Part shown: one piece after another, positions 50,418 to 59,003 of the stretch
How positions within the stretch are numbered: the first letter of the stretch is position 1
Layout of the letters: the number at the start of each line of letters is the position of its first letter
Source: Mycolicibacterium sp. lyk4-40-TYG-92
GTDB lineage: Bacteria; Actinomycetota; Actinomycetes; Mycobacteriales; Mycobacteriaceae
Direction of reading: 5' to 3'
Assembly (NCBI RefSeq): GCF_030209435.1
Contig: NZ_JARVRX010000001.1
Location: 868,001-932,000 of the forward strand
Length of the DNA stretch: 64,000 nt
Program-made: the position numbers and the translations under genes
Notes under the pieces: model-generated
What the model was told of the DNA's origin: nothing
What the model saw: the letters and a program-made list of their open reading frames with translations, nothing else
Database searches by the model: none

Positions 50418-51986
50418 ATGTCCCGGGTCCTGGCCATCTGGTGCATGGACTGGCCCGCGGTGGCGGCGGCAGTGGCGGCCGGAATTCCGGTGACCGAGCC
50501 GGTCGCGGTCACCCTGGCGAACCGGGTGGCGGCCTGTTCGGCGTCGGCCCGGGCGGCGGGGGTGCGTAGGGGGTTGCGGCGCAGGGAGGCGCAGGCCCGC
50601 TGCGCCCAATTGCACGTAGCCACAGCCGATCCGGCGCGGGACGCCCGGCACTTCGAGGGAGTGACGGCCGCGGTCGACGAGGTCGTGCCGCGCGCGGAGG
50701 TCCTGCGGCCGGGGCTGCTGGTGTTGCCGGTGCGTGGAGCGGCCCGCTATTTCGGGTCGGAGCAGACCGCGGCCGAGCGATTGGTCGACGCGGTGGGCGC
50801 GGCCGGGGTCGAATGCCAGGTGGGCATTGCCGACCAGTTGCCCACCGCGGTCTTCGCGGCCCGGGCGGGACGCATCCTCGCGCCAGGTGAGGATGCGCAA
50901 TTTCTCGCCGCATTGTCCATCCGGCAGTTGGCCACGGAACCGAGCCTGTCCGGCGAGGGCCGGGAAGAGCTGGCGGATTTGTTGTGGCGCATGGGTATTC
51001 GAACCATCGGGCAGTTCGCCGCGCTGTCCCGGTCCGACGTGGCATCCCGGTTCGGGACGGATGCCGTGGTCGCGCACCGGTTTTCGCGGGGTGAACCGGC
51101 GCGCCGCCCGGCGGGGCCGGAGACGCCGGCGGACCTCGATGCCGTGATGGACTGCGACCCGCCGATCGACCGGGTCGACGCGGCGGCGTTCGCCGGGCGG
51201 TCGCTGGCGGGCCAGTTGCACCGCAGCCTGGAGTCTGCCGGAGTGGGATGCACCCGGTTGGCCATCGACGCGGTGACCGCCAACGGGGAAGAATTGCAAC
51301 GTGTCTGGCGGTGCGCCGAGCCGCTGACCGAGGACGCCACCGCGGACCGGGTGCGCTGGCAGCTGGACGGTTGGTTGACCAGGCGGGGACTGGGCGGGGC
51401 CGGACCCACCGGACCCATCACGGTGTTGCGGTTGCATCCGGTCGAGGTGGTCTCTGCCGCCGCGCTGCAGTTGCCGTTGTGGGGATCGTCCGGAGATGAC
51501 GACCGGATGCGGGCCCGGCGGGCGCTGGTGCGGGTCCAGGGTCTGCTCGGGCCGGAGGCGGTACAGGTGCCGGTGCTCAGTGGTGGGCGCGGGCCGGCCG
51601 AGCGCATCACGCTCACCCCGCTGGGGGATGAGGTGGTGCCGCGTCGCGACCCCACCCAGCCGTGGCCGGGGCGGCTGCCGGAGCCGGCTCCGGTGGTCCT
51701 GCTGGATGACCCGGTGGAACTTGTTGACGTACGCGGTGATTCGGTTCGAGTGACGGACCGGGGCATGTTCTCCACCGATCCCGTGGGGCTGACGGGTTCG
51801 GGGTATCGCGGGGTGTTGCGCTGGTGGGCGGGGCCGTGGCCGGTCGACGAACGCTGGTGGGATCCGGAGCGGGGGAAGGGCCGCACGGCACGGGCCCAGG
51901 TGCTGCTCGGAGGTGAGGGGGAGAGCCGTGCGCTGCTGCTGTGCTACCGGCAGCGGCGGTGGTATGTGGAGGGGGTTTATGAGTAA
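50418..51986 (+). CDS. imuB: ImuB, catalytically inactive Y-family polymerase homologue
   Basis: A 522-residue Y-family homologue matching Rv3394c. It begins SRVLAIWCMDWPAVAAA, where active Y polymerases have acidic metal ligands; those acids are absent, as known for ImuB. The beta-clamp binding motif QLPLWG is at residues 351-356, identical to the M. tuberculosis motif. ImuB bridges ImuA', DnaE2 and the sliding clamp for mutagenic repair. dnaE2 itself is not in this window. The gene is followed by a small hairpin (51996-52019). Confidence 0.95.
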   Translation: MSRVLAIWCMDWPAVAAAVAAGIPVTEPVAVTLANRVAACSASARAAGVRRGLRRREAQARCAQLHVATADPARDARHFEGVTAAVDEVVPRAEVLRPGLLVLPVRGAARYFGSEQTAAERLVDAVGAAGVECQVGIADQLPTAVFAARAGRILAPGEDAQFLAALSIRQLATEPSLSGEGREELADLLWRMGIRTIGQFAALSRSDVASRFGTDAVVAHRFSRGEPARRPAGPETPADLDAVMDCDPPIDRVDAAAFAGRSLAGQLHRSLESAGVGCTRLAIDAVTANGEELQRVWRCAEPLTEDATADRVRWQLDGWLTRRGLGGAGPTGPITVLRLHPVEVVSAAALQLPLWGSSGDDDRMRARRALVRVQGLLGPEAVQVPVLSGGRGPAERITLTPLGDEVVPRRDPTQPWPGRLPEPAPVVLLDDPVELVDVRGDSVRVTDRGMFSTDPVGLTGSGYRGVLRWWAGPWPVDERWWDPERGKGRTARAQVLLGGEGESRALLLCYRQRRWYVEGVYE

Positions 51987-51995
51987 TTAGTTTGT

Positions 51996-52019
51996 CTGGG
52001 CGGCTGACGCTGCGCCCAG
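51996..52019. terminator. Hairpin between convergent imuB and FAH-family genes
   Basis: CTGGGCG at 51996-52002 pairs with CGCCCAG at 52013-52019 around a 10-base loop; T-rich bases flank both sides (TTTGT before, TTTG after). A weak bidirectional terminator is likely. Confidence 0.5.
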
Positions 52020-52029
52020 TTTGACGTGT

Positions 52030-52968
52030 TCATGCGCGGTGCCTTTCGGCGCCGGATCGGAATTCGTGGGTGATGGTGCCGATGCCATGGATGGTCAGTT
52101 CGATCCTGTCTCCCATTTGAGGAAGATGATCGGACTCGATGCCCGAGCATCCCGGCAAGGTCCCGGTGCCGAAAAGCTCTCCGGGGTAGAGCTGTTCGCT
52201 CTTGGACGCGTGGGCTAGGGCTTCGCCGAGTGAGTACCGCATGCCCCTCGTGGAGCTTCGCGTCACGGTGACACCGTTGATCTTGACTTCGGCTTCCAGG
52301 GCGCATGGGTCGATGTCCGGTGTCGCGGCGACCACGGTATCGGACATGGAGTTGGCGAAGTGTTTGGCTTTCTGTGGTCCGAAACCGCTACGCATCTCGG
52401 CGATTTGGACGTCGCGGGCCGACAGGTCATTCAAAACGACGTAGCCGCTGATCGCCGCGGCCGCTTCGGCCGGCGTGGCGTTGCGGAGCGGGCGGCCGAT
52501 GACGAACCCGAGTTCGAGCTCATAGTCGAGGTCGTGGGCGTAAGCCGGTGTGGTGACCGGTGTTCCGCTGGGCACGAACGTCAGTGCGTTACTCATGTAG
52601 TAGATCGGCTGCTCGAACCACAGTCGGTTCGGTTTGAACATCGGAAACGTCGACCCGGTGATGCGCTCGTACGCCGCGGTGACGCGGTAGCGGCCGGGCA
52701 GATATCGGCGTGCCATCGCGCGGGACGCATCGATGACGTGTTGTTCGTAGAGCATGAAGTCGCGGAACGATATGGGAGCGAACGGCAATCGCGCATCGGT
52801 CGTGAGGCCGTCCGCCGCCGCGTCACGCCACTCGGGAACTGGTGGAAGCCCGAAGGGTAATTGAGCATCCGTCCATTGGTGCCAGCCATTGTCCGACTGC
52901 ACCTCGACGACGACGGCACCGTCGGACTGCCGTCGTCGCATGGCCTGTACTCGGGTTTCGTCGATCAT
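52030..52968 (-). CDS. Fumarylacetoacetate-hydrolase-family protein
   Basis: A 312-residue FAH-fold protein. Metal-binding acids are in the DLDYELELGFVIG segment and NDLSARD; the active-site segment GFGPQKAKHFANSM and the C-terminal GTGTLPGCSGIE loop (family GTP.G) are visible. Members cleave C-C bonds in acylpyruvates or decarboxylate/tautomerise aromatic-ring-cleavage products. It is translationally coupled (4-base overlap) to the TetR gene and divergent from an alpha/beta hydrolase, so both probably act on the same catabolite. Confidence 0.9.
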   Translation of the reverse strand: MIDETRVQAMRRRQSDGAVVVEVQSDNGWHQWTDAQLPFGLPPVPEWRDAAADGLTTDARLPFAPISFRDFMLYEQHVIDASRAMARRYLPGRYRVTAAYERITGSTFPMFKPNRLWFEQPIYYMSNALTFVPSGTPVTTPAYAHDLDYELELGFVIGRPLRNATPAEAAAAISGYVVLNDLSARDVQIAEMRSGFGPQKAKHFANSMSDTVVAATPDIDPCALEAEVKINGVTVTRSSTRGMRYSLGEALAHASKSEQLYPGELFGTGTLPGCSGIESDHLPQMGDRIELTIHGIGTITHEFRSGAERHRA

Positions 52969-53552
52969 GTGGTCTGTGCTCCTTTCAACACCATGTCGAT
53001 CCGTGCGGCGAGCCCGTGCGTGACCTCATGGTGAGTAACCAGACGCCGGAAATGCATTGGCGCGATGATGGTTTCGATGATGAGTGCCGCATCTGCGGTC
53101 GTAGGCAGCTCGTTGCGGTCGATGCCGCGCGTGATGATCGCCTTGGCAACCTGGAATCGCTCGGTCCAGAATCGCGTTCGGGCATCAGCGATGTCGGGCG
53201 AGTCCGCGCTGACGGAGCTGGCCGCGCGGGTCAACGCGTATCCACGCGGCGACTCCAGATATCTCGCCAGTGACGTGGCGAATTCGATCAGATCCCGGCG
53301 CAGGTTGCCGGTGTCCGGGACGGGAATAGCGGCTTCGCTGCTGGCCAGCAGCGCGTCGGCGATGACGTTCTCCCAGGTGCCCCAACGGCGATAGATCGAC
53401 GACGGCGCCACCCCGGCGTGAGCAGCCAGCTCGGGAAGGCTCGATGAAGTGACGCCGGTTTCCAGCAGCTCGAGCGCCGCTTCGAGGACGGCCGTGCGGA
53501 TGCGCGCGGAGCGGCCACCGGGTCGGCGTGAGACCTCATTCCGTTCCTCCAT
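52965..53552 (-). CDS. TetR-family repressor
   Basis: A 195-residue TetR regulator with HTH SSSLPELAAHAGVAPSSIYRRWGTWENVI, the YRRWG variant. The C-terminal domain is of TetR_C type. ATG 53552 begins MEERNEVSRRPGGRSARIR; longer frames have no support. It is coupled to the FAH-family gene and divergent from the alpha/beta hydrolase; a perfect palindrome at 53563-53584 just upstream is its probable operator. Confidence 0.92.
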   Translation of the reverse strand: MEERNEVSRRPGGRSARIRTAVLEAALELLETGVTSSSLPELAAHAGVAPSSIYRRWGTWENVIADALLASSEAAIPVPDTGNLRRDLIEFATSLARYLESPRGYALTRAASSVSADSPDIADARTRFWTERFQVAKAIITRGIDRNELPTTADAALIIETIIAPMHFRRLVTHHEVTHGLAARIDMVLKGAQTT

Positions 53553-53562
53553 GTCGTCAGTG

Positions 53563-53584
53563 TAACGCAAAGATAATTGCGTTA
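53563..53584. promoter_or_regulatory. Probable TetR operator palindrome
   Basis: TAACGCAA-AGATAA-TTGCGTTA, perfect 8-base arms around 6 bases, in the 88-base divergent region between the TetR start and the hydrolase start. Size and position fit a TetR operator controlling both directions. Confidence 0.75.
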
Positions 53585-53640
53585 GTAGGAATTGTCTGCC
53601 TACTATCGGCGCACTGCCACACGCCGACCGGAGGCTCCTC

Positions 53641-54945
53641 ATGTCACGCATCGCCAAGAATCTGATCGTCAGCCTCTGTGCGCTGACCGGAACAACCGAA
53701 CAAGCCGCGCGACGGTTCGGCGTCGGCTACTTCCTGCCGGAACTGACCGTCGACCGGTTCGCGAACATGGGCGGAATCGACAAGCGGCTCTTCGCAATCC
53801 AGCTGCAGGAATGTCGTTCGTTCGACGACGAAGCGTGGGCGGACTACTGGCGGCGGTTCGCTGTCGAGCACCTCGATACCGCCGCACCCGCGCTGGAACG
53901 GTTGGGTGGTCCCGCCCCGGGTGAGTTGCTCGCGCCGGCGGACGACGGACTCATCGCCCGGCTCGGCGCTGTGCTGGCGCCGGCGGTGGACGTGTTCGCC
54001 GAGCGCGCCCCGGAAACCGTCGGGCAGTTGGTTACGTCGTTCATCGCCGACAACCCGGACCACGTTGATGCCGCCATTGCCATCGACGAACTGGTCAAAG
54101 CCATGACCTACTTGTTCGTCGCGTCATGGCCGGGCTGGACGCCGAGCCGACTGCAGGCCTATGCCCAGTCGCAATGCCTGTTCGAAGCCCTGATCCGCGC
54201 GCTGGCTCCGGCTATGGGTATCGACGTCGAGGTCGTCACACTGCACGTCGAGGGTGAGGCCATCAAGGGCTACGCAGCGTTCCCGGCGGGGAGTGAACCC
54301 ACTGCCGCGGTCCTGATCACCAATGGCCTGGAGGGCGCCAGCCAGGAGGTTGCCATCCCGATCCTGAAGTACCGCCACAACGGCATGGCGGTCGTCACGA
54401 TGGAAATGCCCGGCACCTACGCCTACCGCAAGCCGCTCTCGCCTGAGTCTGAAAACCTCTACGCGGCAATGCTTGATCACATCGCCGCACACCCTCGCGT
54501 GGACGCCGACAGGATCGGCATGGTCGGCGTCAGCTTCGGCGCGCATTGGTCGGCGCGAATGGCTGCGCGTGACAAACGAATCAAGGCGGTGGTCTGCAAT
54601 GGAGGCCTCTACCACCGCAGCTTCACGCCGGCGTCCACCTTCGGTAAGCCCGCGATCATCCTGGAAACTCTGCGCAACACCACCGGCGCAACCAGCCTGA
54701 TCGACTTGGGCCGGCGACTGCATGCGCTGTCTCTGAAGGCTCGCTATCCAGACATCACGGTGCCGCTGCTCGTCATCAACGGTGACACCGACACCCTTGT
54801 CTCGACGCGAGACTCCGTCGACCTCGCCGACGCCGTGCCGAACGGCGAACTGATCCTGTACCCGAATGACGATCACTGTGCCATGGGGCACTACAGCGAA
54901 TGGCTCGCCACCAGCGTCGATTGGCTCCAAAAGCACCTCGATTGA
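53641..54945 (+). CDS. Alpha/beta hydrolase, FrsA/DUF1100-like
   Basis: A 434-residue two-part protein. An all-helical N-terminal domain of about 215 residues precedes an alpha/beta-hydrolase domain with nucleophile elbow GMVGVSFGAHWSARMA, aspartate in VINGDTDTLVS, and histidine in PNDDHCAMGHYSEW. The architecture resembles 2,6-dihydroxypseudooxynicotine hydrolase and FrsA-like C-C hydrolases. Together with the divergent FAH-family protein it suggests cleavage of a beta-diketone or acyl-ring intermediate. The start ATG 53641 lies 57 bases after the operator palindrome. Confidence 0.88.
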   Translation: MSRIAKNLIVSLCALTGTTEQAARRFGVGYFLPELTVDRFANMGGIDKRLFAIQLQECRSFDDEAWADYWRRFAVEHLDTAAPALERLGGPAPGELLAPADDGLIARLGAVLAPAVDVFAERAPETVGQLVTSFIADNPDHVDAAIAIDELVKAMTYLFVASWPGWTPSRLQAYAQSQCLFEALIRALAPAMGIDVEVVTLHVEGEAIKGYAAFPAGSEPTAAVLITNGLEGASQEVAIPILKYRHNGMAVVTMEMPGTYAYRKPLSPESENLYAAMLDHIAAHPRVDADRIGMVGVSFGAHWSARMAARDKRIKAVVCNGGLYHRSFTPASTFGKPAIILETLRNTTGATSLIDLGRRLHALSLKARYPDITVPLLVINGDTDTLVSTRDSVDLADAVPNGELILYPNDDHCAMGHYSEWLATSVDWLQKHLD

Positions 54946-54980
54946 AAGGCCGGCGTGCTGTCTTCCAGATATTAGTTGTG

Positions 54981-55004
54981 CACAATTGAATTGTGGGCTA
55001 CAGT
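54981..55004 (+). promoter_or_regulatory. OhrR box and -10 of a leaderless ohrR transcript
   Basis: CACAATT-G-AATTGTG (54981-54995) is a perfect palindrome matching the OhrR operator core (ACAATT-N-AATTGT). TACAGT at 54999-55004 fits TANNNT and ends 7 bases before GTG 55012, so the message probably starts at the start codon. Repressor on the box would cover the promoter. Confidence 0.8.
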
Positions 55005-55011
55005 ACTTCAC

Positions 55012-55443
55012 GTGGACGCACTCGCCTTGGACCGCCAGCTCTGCTTCGCCTTGTACTCGGCGTCGCGGGCGATGACGGCGGCCTATCGGCCGATCCTGTC
55101 CGAGCTGAACCTCACCTACCCGCAGTACCTGGTGCTGCTGGTGCTGTGGGAAGAGGATCGGGTCACGGTCGGGCGGCTGGGTGAGCGGCTGCAGTTGGAT
55201 TCGGGAACCCTCTCACCGCTGTTGAAACGGCTGGAGGCCAATGGATTCATCCGTCGTGAACGGTCGCAGCAGGACGAGCGTCAGGTCGAGGTGAGCCTCA
55301 CCCCGGCCGGCCGCAAGCTCGAAGCCGGTGCCCAGTGCATTCCCGAGCAACTGGGCGCCCGCAGCGGCATCACCGAGCAGGAAGCCGCGGACCTGCGCGA
55401 TGCGATCCGCCGATTGACCGAAGCGCTCACCGCATCGCAGTGA
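55012..55443 (+). CDS. ohrR: OhrR, MarR-family organic-peroxide sensor
   Basis: A 143-residue MarR regulator. The sensing cysteine is C11 in DRQLCFALYSASRAM, the OhrR signature, with no second redox cysteine in the usual 2-Cys position except C104 (AGAQCIPEQL). The winged helix reads VGRLGERLQLDSGTLSPLLKRLEANGFIRRER. Oxidation of the cysteine by organic hydroperoxides releases DNA and induces ohr. GTG 55012 is the likely leaderless start, with the OhrR palindrome just upstream; ohr follows after 52 bases. Confidence 0.94.
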   Translation: MDALALDRQLCFALYSASRAMTAAYRPILSELNLTYPQYLVLLVLWEEDRVTVGRLGERLQLDSGTLSPLLKRLEANGFIRRERSQQDERQVEVSLTPAGRKLEAGAQCIPEQLGARSGITEQEAADLRDAIRRLTEALTASQ

Positions 55444-55495
55444 TTTACCGACGCATCCCGCGTCACCGTGCACCAACCACCACAAGGAGATCGAC

Positions 55496-55918
55496 ATGAA
55501 GACGCTCTACACCGCCGAAGCCCTGGCCACCGGCGAAGGTCGCGACGGCCACGGCCGCACCTCGGACGGCAAGCTCGACCTGGACCTGGCCATCCCGAAG
55601 GAGATGGGTGGCAGTGGCAACGGCACCAACCCCGAGCAACTGTTCGCCATCGGCTACGCGGCCTGCTACCACTCGGCGCTGCGGCTGGTCGCCCGTGAAG
55701 CCAAGGCGGACGTCACTGATTCGTCTGTGGGGGCACGGGTTTCGCTCGGGCAGCTGGACAACGGTGGGTTCGGCCTGGCGGTCGAGCTCGAGATCACCCT
55801 GCCCAACCTGGACCACGACGCCGCGCAGGAACTGGCCGACAAGGCCCACCAGGTGTGCCCGTACTCCAATGCCACTCGCGGCAACATCGACGTCAAGATC
55901 ACCGTCACCGACGACTGA
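55496..55918 (+). CDS. ohr: Ohr, organic hydroperoxide reductase
   Basis: A 140-residue Ohr peroxidase. Catalytic cysteines are C57 (GYAACYHSALR) and C121 (VCPYSNATRGN), with the supporting R21 and E47. Ohr reduces fatty-acid and other organic hydroperoxides with dihydrolipoamide-type electron donors. ATG 55496 has AAGGAG upstream. It follows ohrR on the same strand. A short CCGACG/CGTCGG hairpin (55908-55929) overlaps its stop codon. Confidence 0.96.
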   Translation: MKTLYTAEALATGEGRDGHGRTSDGKLDLDLAIPKEMGGSGNGTNPEQLFAIGYAACYHSALRLVAREAKADVTDSSVGARVSLGQLDNGGFGLAVELEITLPNLDHDAAQELADKAHQVCPYSNATRGNIDVKITVTDD

Positions 55919-55931
55919 ACTTCCGTCGGCG

Positions 55932-57017
55932 TCATAGCTTGGAGGCGAACGCCCCGACCCGGTCGATGAACCGATCGAAGAACGCCACCGGGTCCACCTC
56001 GACGCCGATGTGGGCATTGGGCTGGCGTCCCCAATGCCCGCGCCAGTCGGCCACCGTCATGCCGCGCGTCAGCGTGCCCAGCAGTTCCACATCGACCGTC
56101 GCCTGCTGGTACCGGACGATGTCGGGGTCCAGGGCGACCGCCGCTGCGAGCGGATCGTGCAGGTGCGCCAGGTATCCCTCGCCCTGGTCGAAATGGAACT
56201 CGAAGTAGAACCGCATGGCGTCTTCCAGCACCCGGATCAGCGGGTTGGACGACGACGACCGCGTCCCGCGATCGTCCAGCACGCTCATCGGCGATGACGG
56301 GCCGCCCGCTGCGGTCGCGAGCCGGCTCAGCAGCGACGGCGTCATCGCGATGTTCTCGGTCAGGTTGAGCCCCAGCACAATTGGCAGATGCTTGGGGTCC
56401 TCCAGGCCCCACGCTGCACCCCAGACCGAGAACACCTCGGCCGCGGCCTCCGGGTCCACGCTGATGTTCCATTCGGACACCGGCGTGGTGTTGCCCCGGT
56501 AGTCGAAGGCGCCGCCCATGATCACCAGCCGGCGCAGCAGCCGGGGGAGCGACGGCTCCCGCCGCAGCGCCAGTGCGAAGTTGGTCAGCGGACCGGTGAC
56601 CAGACCGATCAACTCGCCGGGGTATTCACGTGCGGCCTGAATCCAGGCCTCGGCGGCGTCGTACTGGGTCAGCACGCCGCCGGTCTCCGACTCGGCACTC
56701 GGCTCGGGCAGTTCTGCATAACCCAGCCCCTGCGGGCCATGGGTGTCCTCGGCGGTCCGCAACGGTGCGACCAGCGGGACGCTCGCGCCCCGCGACACCG
56801 GGATGGGGCCCGCCCCGCACAACTGCAGCAACCCCAGATTGTTGACGCACACCTGGTCGACCGGGACGTTGCCCGCGGTCGACGCGATGCCGACCAGCTC
56901 GGCGTCGGCGCTGGCCAACAGGTAGGCCAGCGCCATCGCATCGTCCACGCCGGTGTCGACGTCAGCAAAAACCGGCTGCACCCTGGCCCGGCCGGCGGGA
57001 AGTAGGCCCCCTGTCAT
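55932..57017 (-). CDS. Nucleoside hydrolase
   Basis: A 361-residue inosine-uridine-preferring-type nucleoside hydrolase. The calcium-binding motif is D19-V-D21-TGV-D25-D26 (FADVDTGVDDAMAL), and the downstream VIMGGAFDYRGNTTPVSEWNISVDPEAA matches the family's substrate loop. It would release ribose and a free base from nucleosides. I start at ATG 57017; an in-frame start at 57053 exists. It is the last gene of the minus-strand nitrogen run, 63 bases after the XRE-cupin gene, so purine or pyrimidine nucleosides may be an input of that block. Confidence 0.92.
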   Translation of the reverse strand: MTGGLLPAGRARVQPVFADVDTGVDDAMALAYLLASADAELVGIASTAGNVPVDQVCVNNLGLLQLCGAGPIPVSRGASVPLVAPLRTAEDTHGPQGLGYAELPEPSAESETGGVLTQYDAAEAWIQAAREYPGELIGLVTGPLTNFALALRREPSLPRLLRRLVIMGGAFDYRGNTTPVSEWNISVDPEAAAEVFSVWGAAWGLEDPKHLPIVLGLNLTENIAMTPSLLSRLATAAGGPSSPMSVLDDRGTRSSSSNPLIRVLEDAMRFYFEFHFDQGEGYLAHLHDPLAAAVALDPDIVRYQQATVDVELLGTLTRGMTVADWRGHWGRQPNAHIGVEVDPVAFFDRFIDRVGAFASKL

Positions 57018-57080
57018 GTCGCCAACCCTAAGGGGCCGCGCGGTAACGGGCATTCCGATCGCCGGCTCTGGGCCTGTTAT

Positions 57081-57728
57081 CTATATCGCGCCGTCGGGGA
57101 ATGCGATGACCGACACAAAACGTATCGGTAGCCGGATCAGCCGGGTCGGCCCGTGGACGCCCTCACCGTCGAACTGCAACGAGTCACCGGGCTCGAGCCG
57201 ATACTCGGAACGGCCATGGCCGTAGTCCATGACGCCGTCGAGCATGTAGATGAATTCAGTCCCGGGATGCTGGAACAGCGGGTAGACCTCGCTGTCCTCA
57301 TTGAGCGTCACCATCAGACATTCCAGGCGTTTGTGCTCGCCGCGCAGCCCGCCCAGCAGTTCGTACTCGTGGCCGGCCTGTGAGCCACTGCGGACGATCG
57401 GGGTGCCCTTGCCGGCTTTGACGAACGACGCCGGCCGCTCGGTGTCCGCACCGCGGAACAGATACGTCACCGGTACGTCGAAACCTTTGGACAGCAGCGC
57501 GAGGGTGCTCAATGAGCAGGATGTCTGTGCGTTCTCGACCTTGGAGAGCATGGCCTTGGAGATGCCGATACGGGCCGCCATCTCGCCGACGGACAGACCC
57601 GAATTCTGGCGCAGCTGACGAACATTGCGCGCGATGGCCACCTCGAGCTCGAGTTCTTCGACCTTGTCTTCGGGCCGGCGGTTACGGGTGGTGCCCGCAT
57701 TGCGAAGTAGCGTTTCGTCGTTCTCCAC
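57081..57728 (-). CDS. XRE-family regulator with C-terminal cupin
   Basis: A 215-residue regulator. The Cro/CI-type HTH (about residues 33-90) reads NVRQLRQNSGLSVGEMAARIGISKAMLSKVEN; the C-terminal cupin (about 130-210) includes HPGTEFIYMLDGVMDYGHGRSEYRLEPGDSLQFDGEGVHGP. XRE-cupin proteins such as PuuR control amine and amino-acid catabolism. The start overlaps the 3' end of the M20 hydrolase gene by 47 bases, so the two are tightly linked. It probably controls the whole minus-strand run. Confidence 0.92.
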   Translation of the reverse strand: MENDETLLRNAGTTRNRRPEDKVEELELEVAIARNVRQLRQNSGLSVGEMAARIGISKAMLSKVENAQTSCSLSTLALLSKGFDVPVTYLFRGADTERPASFVKAGKGTPIVRSGSQAGHEYELLGGLRGEHKRLECLMVTLNEDSEVYPLFQHPGTEFIYMLDGVMDYGHGRSEYRLEPGDSLQFDGEGVHGPTRLIRLPIRFVSVIAFPDGAI

Positions 57729-58998
57729 CTGTCAACCGTAACGCATCAACGTCCACTGCCAGTAGACGACGCGCGTTGGAATCCGCCCCCGCCGACCGGA
57801 TCTCGATGAGCTGCTGCAGGCTGTCGGCCAGCGCAATCGAGCCGGCTTCAGCATCGGCGTCCTCGACCGCTTCGGATGGGGCATGGGAGACGCCGGTTGG
57901 GTTGCGCACGAACAACATTGCGGTGCTGACGTGGTCCTTCAACACACCGGCGTCGTGGCCGGCTCCGGTTCCCAGTACGGGGGCGTCATCGAGGGTGGTG
58001 CTCAGGCGGTCCCGCAGTTGTGAATCGAAATCAACTGTGGCGCTGAATGATTCCTCTGTCATGGTGACACTGCAACCTTCGCCCGCGGCGGCGGTGTTGG
58101 CCGCCTCCGCGATCTCGTGCACCAAGAACTTGGTCACCGTGTCTTCCGGGTGGCGTACGTCGAGCCAGAGGTCGACGCGTGAGGCGATGACGTTGGTACC
58201 ACCGGGCACCGGGACGATCCTGCCGACCGTGGCGCGCGCACCGCTGATGGCCCGCGCCTGTGTTTGGACGGCGGTGATCAGCCGAGCGGCGGCCACCATG
58301 GGGTCGGCGCGGTCCGTCATGAGCGTGGTGCCGGCGTGGTTGCCTTCGCCGGTGAAGGACAGCCGCCAGCGACCATGGCCGAGGATGGACGAGGCGACGG
58401 CCACCGGTCTACCCAGATCGACCAGACCGCGGCCCTGTTCGACGTGGAGTTCGACGAACGTGCCGATCCGTCCGAGCGTCTCGGGGTCGGGTCCCAGATG
58501 CGCCGGATCGATTCCGGCGCAACGACTTGCCTCGGCGAACGTGGTGCCTTCGTTGTCGGTGAGTGACCGGGCCCGGTCCGGGTCGATCGCTCCGGTCAGC
58601 AGCCGCGAGCCCAGGCATGCGACCCCGAACCGGGAGCCCTCCTCCTCGGGGAACACTGCGATGGCCCGGCACCCACCGACGCCGCGGGCGGCCAACAGAT
58701 CGAAGGCGACCAATGCCGACGCCACCCCGAGTGGCCCGTCGTAGGCGCCGCCGCCAGGGACAGAGTCCAGGTGGCTGCCGGTGACGACGGCATCGTCACC
58801 GACTCCACCCGACCAGGCCCAGATGATGCCGTTGCGGTCGGTCTGGACGTCCAGGCCGCGCTTAGCCGCGTGCGCGACGAACCACGACCGCAGATCGAGT
58901 TCGGCCGTGGAATAGACGGGCCGGGTGTAGCCGCCGCGCTGGGTGTCGGCGCCGGTGCCGGCGATCTCGGCAAGCAATGAGGTGACGGTGTCGGGCAT
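57682..58998 (-). CDS. M20-family amidohydrolase (allantoate/N-carbamoyl-amino-acid type)
   Basis: A 438-residue zinc hydrolase of the allantoate amidohydrolase/L-carbamoylase group. Metal ligands are visible in GSHLDSVPGGGAYDGPLG, FPEEEGSRFG and ELHVEQG; the dimerisation lid contains NHAGTTLMTDRADPM, and a late histidine motif is GAGHDAGVL. It would hydrolyse N-carbamoyl or ureido groups, releasing ammonia and CO2. The C-terminal tail runs 47 bases into the XRE-cupin gene. Its place after the FAD oxidase gene (5-base gap) ties it to the nitrogen operon. A purine-derived (allantoate) or a hydantoin-derived substrate are both possible. Confidence 0.9.
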   Translation of the reverse strand: MPDTVTSLLAEIAGTGADTQRGGYTRPVYSTAELDLRSWFVAHAAKRGLDVQTDRNGIIWAWSGGVGDDAVVTGSHLDSVPGGGAYDGPLGVASALVAFDLLAARGVGGCRAIAVFPEEEGSRFGVACLGSRLLTGAIDPDRARSLTDNEGTTFAEASRCAGIDPAHLGPDPETLGRIGTFVELHVEQGRGLVDLGRPVAVASSILGHGRWRLSFTGEGNHAGTTLMTDRADPMVAAARLITAVQTQARAISGARATVGRIVPVPGGTNVIASRVDLWLDVRHPEDTVTKFLVHEIAEAANTAAAGEGCSVTMTEESFSATVDFDSQLRDRLSTTLDDAPVLGTGAGHDAGVLKDHVSTAMLFVRNPTGVSHAPSEAVEDADAEAGSIALADSLQQLIEIRSAGADSNARRLLAVDVDALRLTGGERRNATSQCGHHP

Positions 58999-59003
58999 GA
59001 AAG

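Noticed and set aside
55908..55929. Hairpin CCGACG/CGTCGG at the ohr stop as terminator
   Set aside because: Only six base pairs, overlaps coding sequence and lacks a T-tract; mentioned in the ohr entry but not called.
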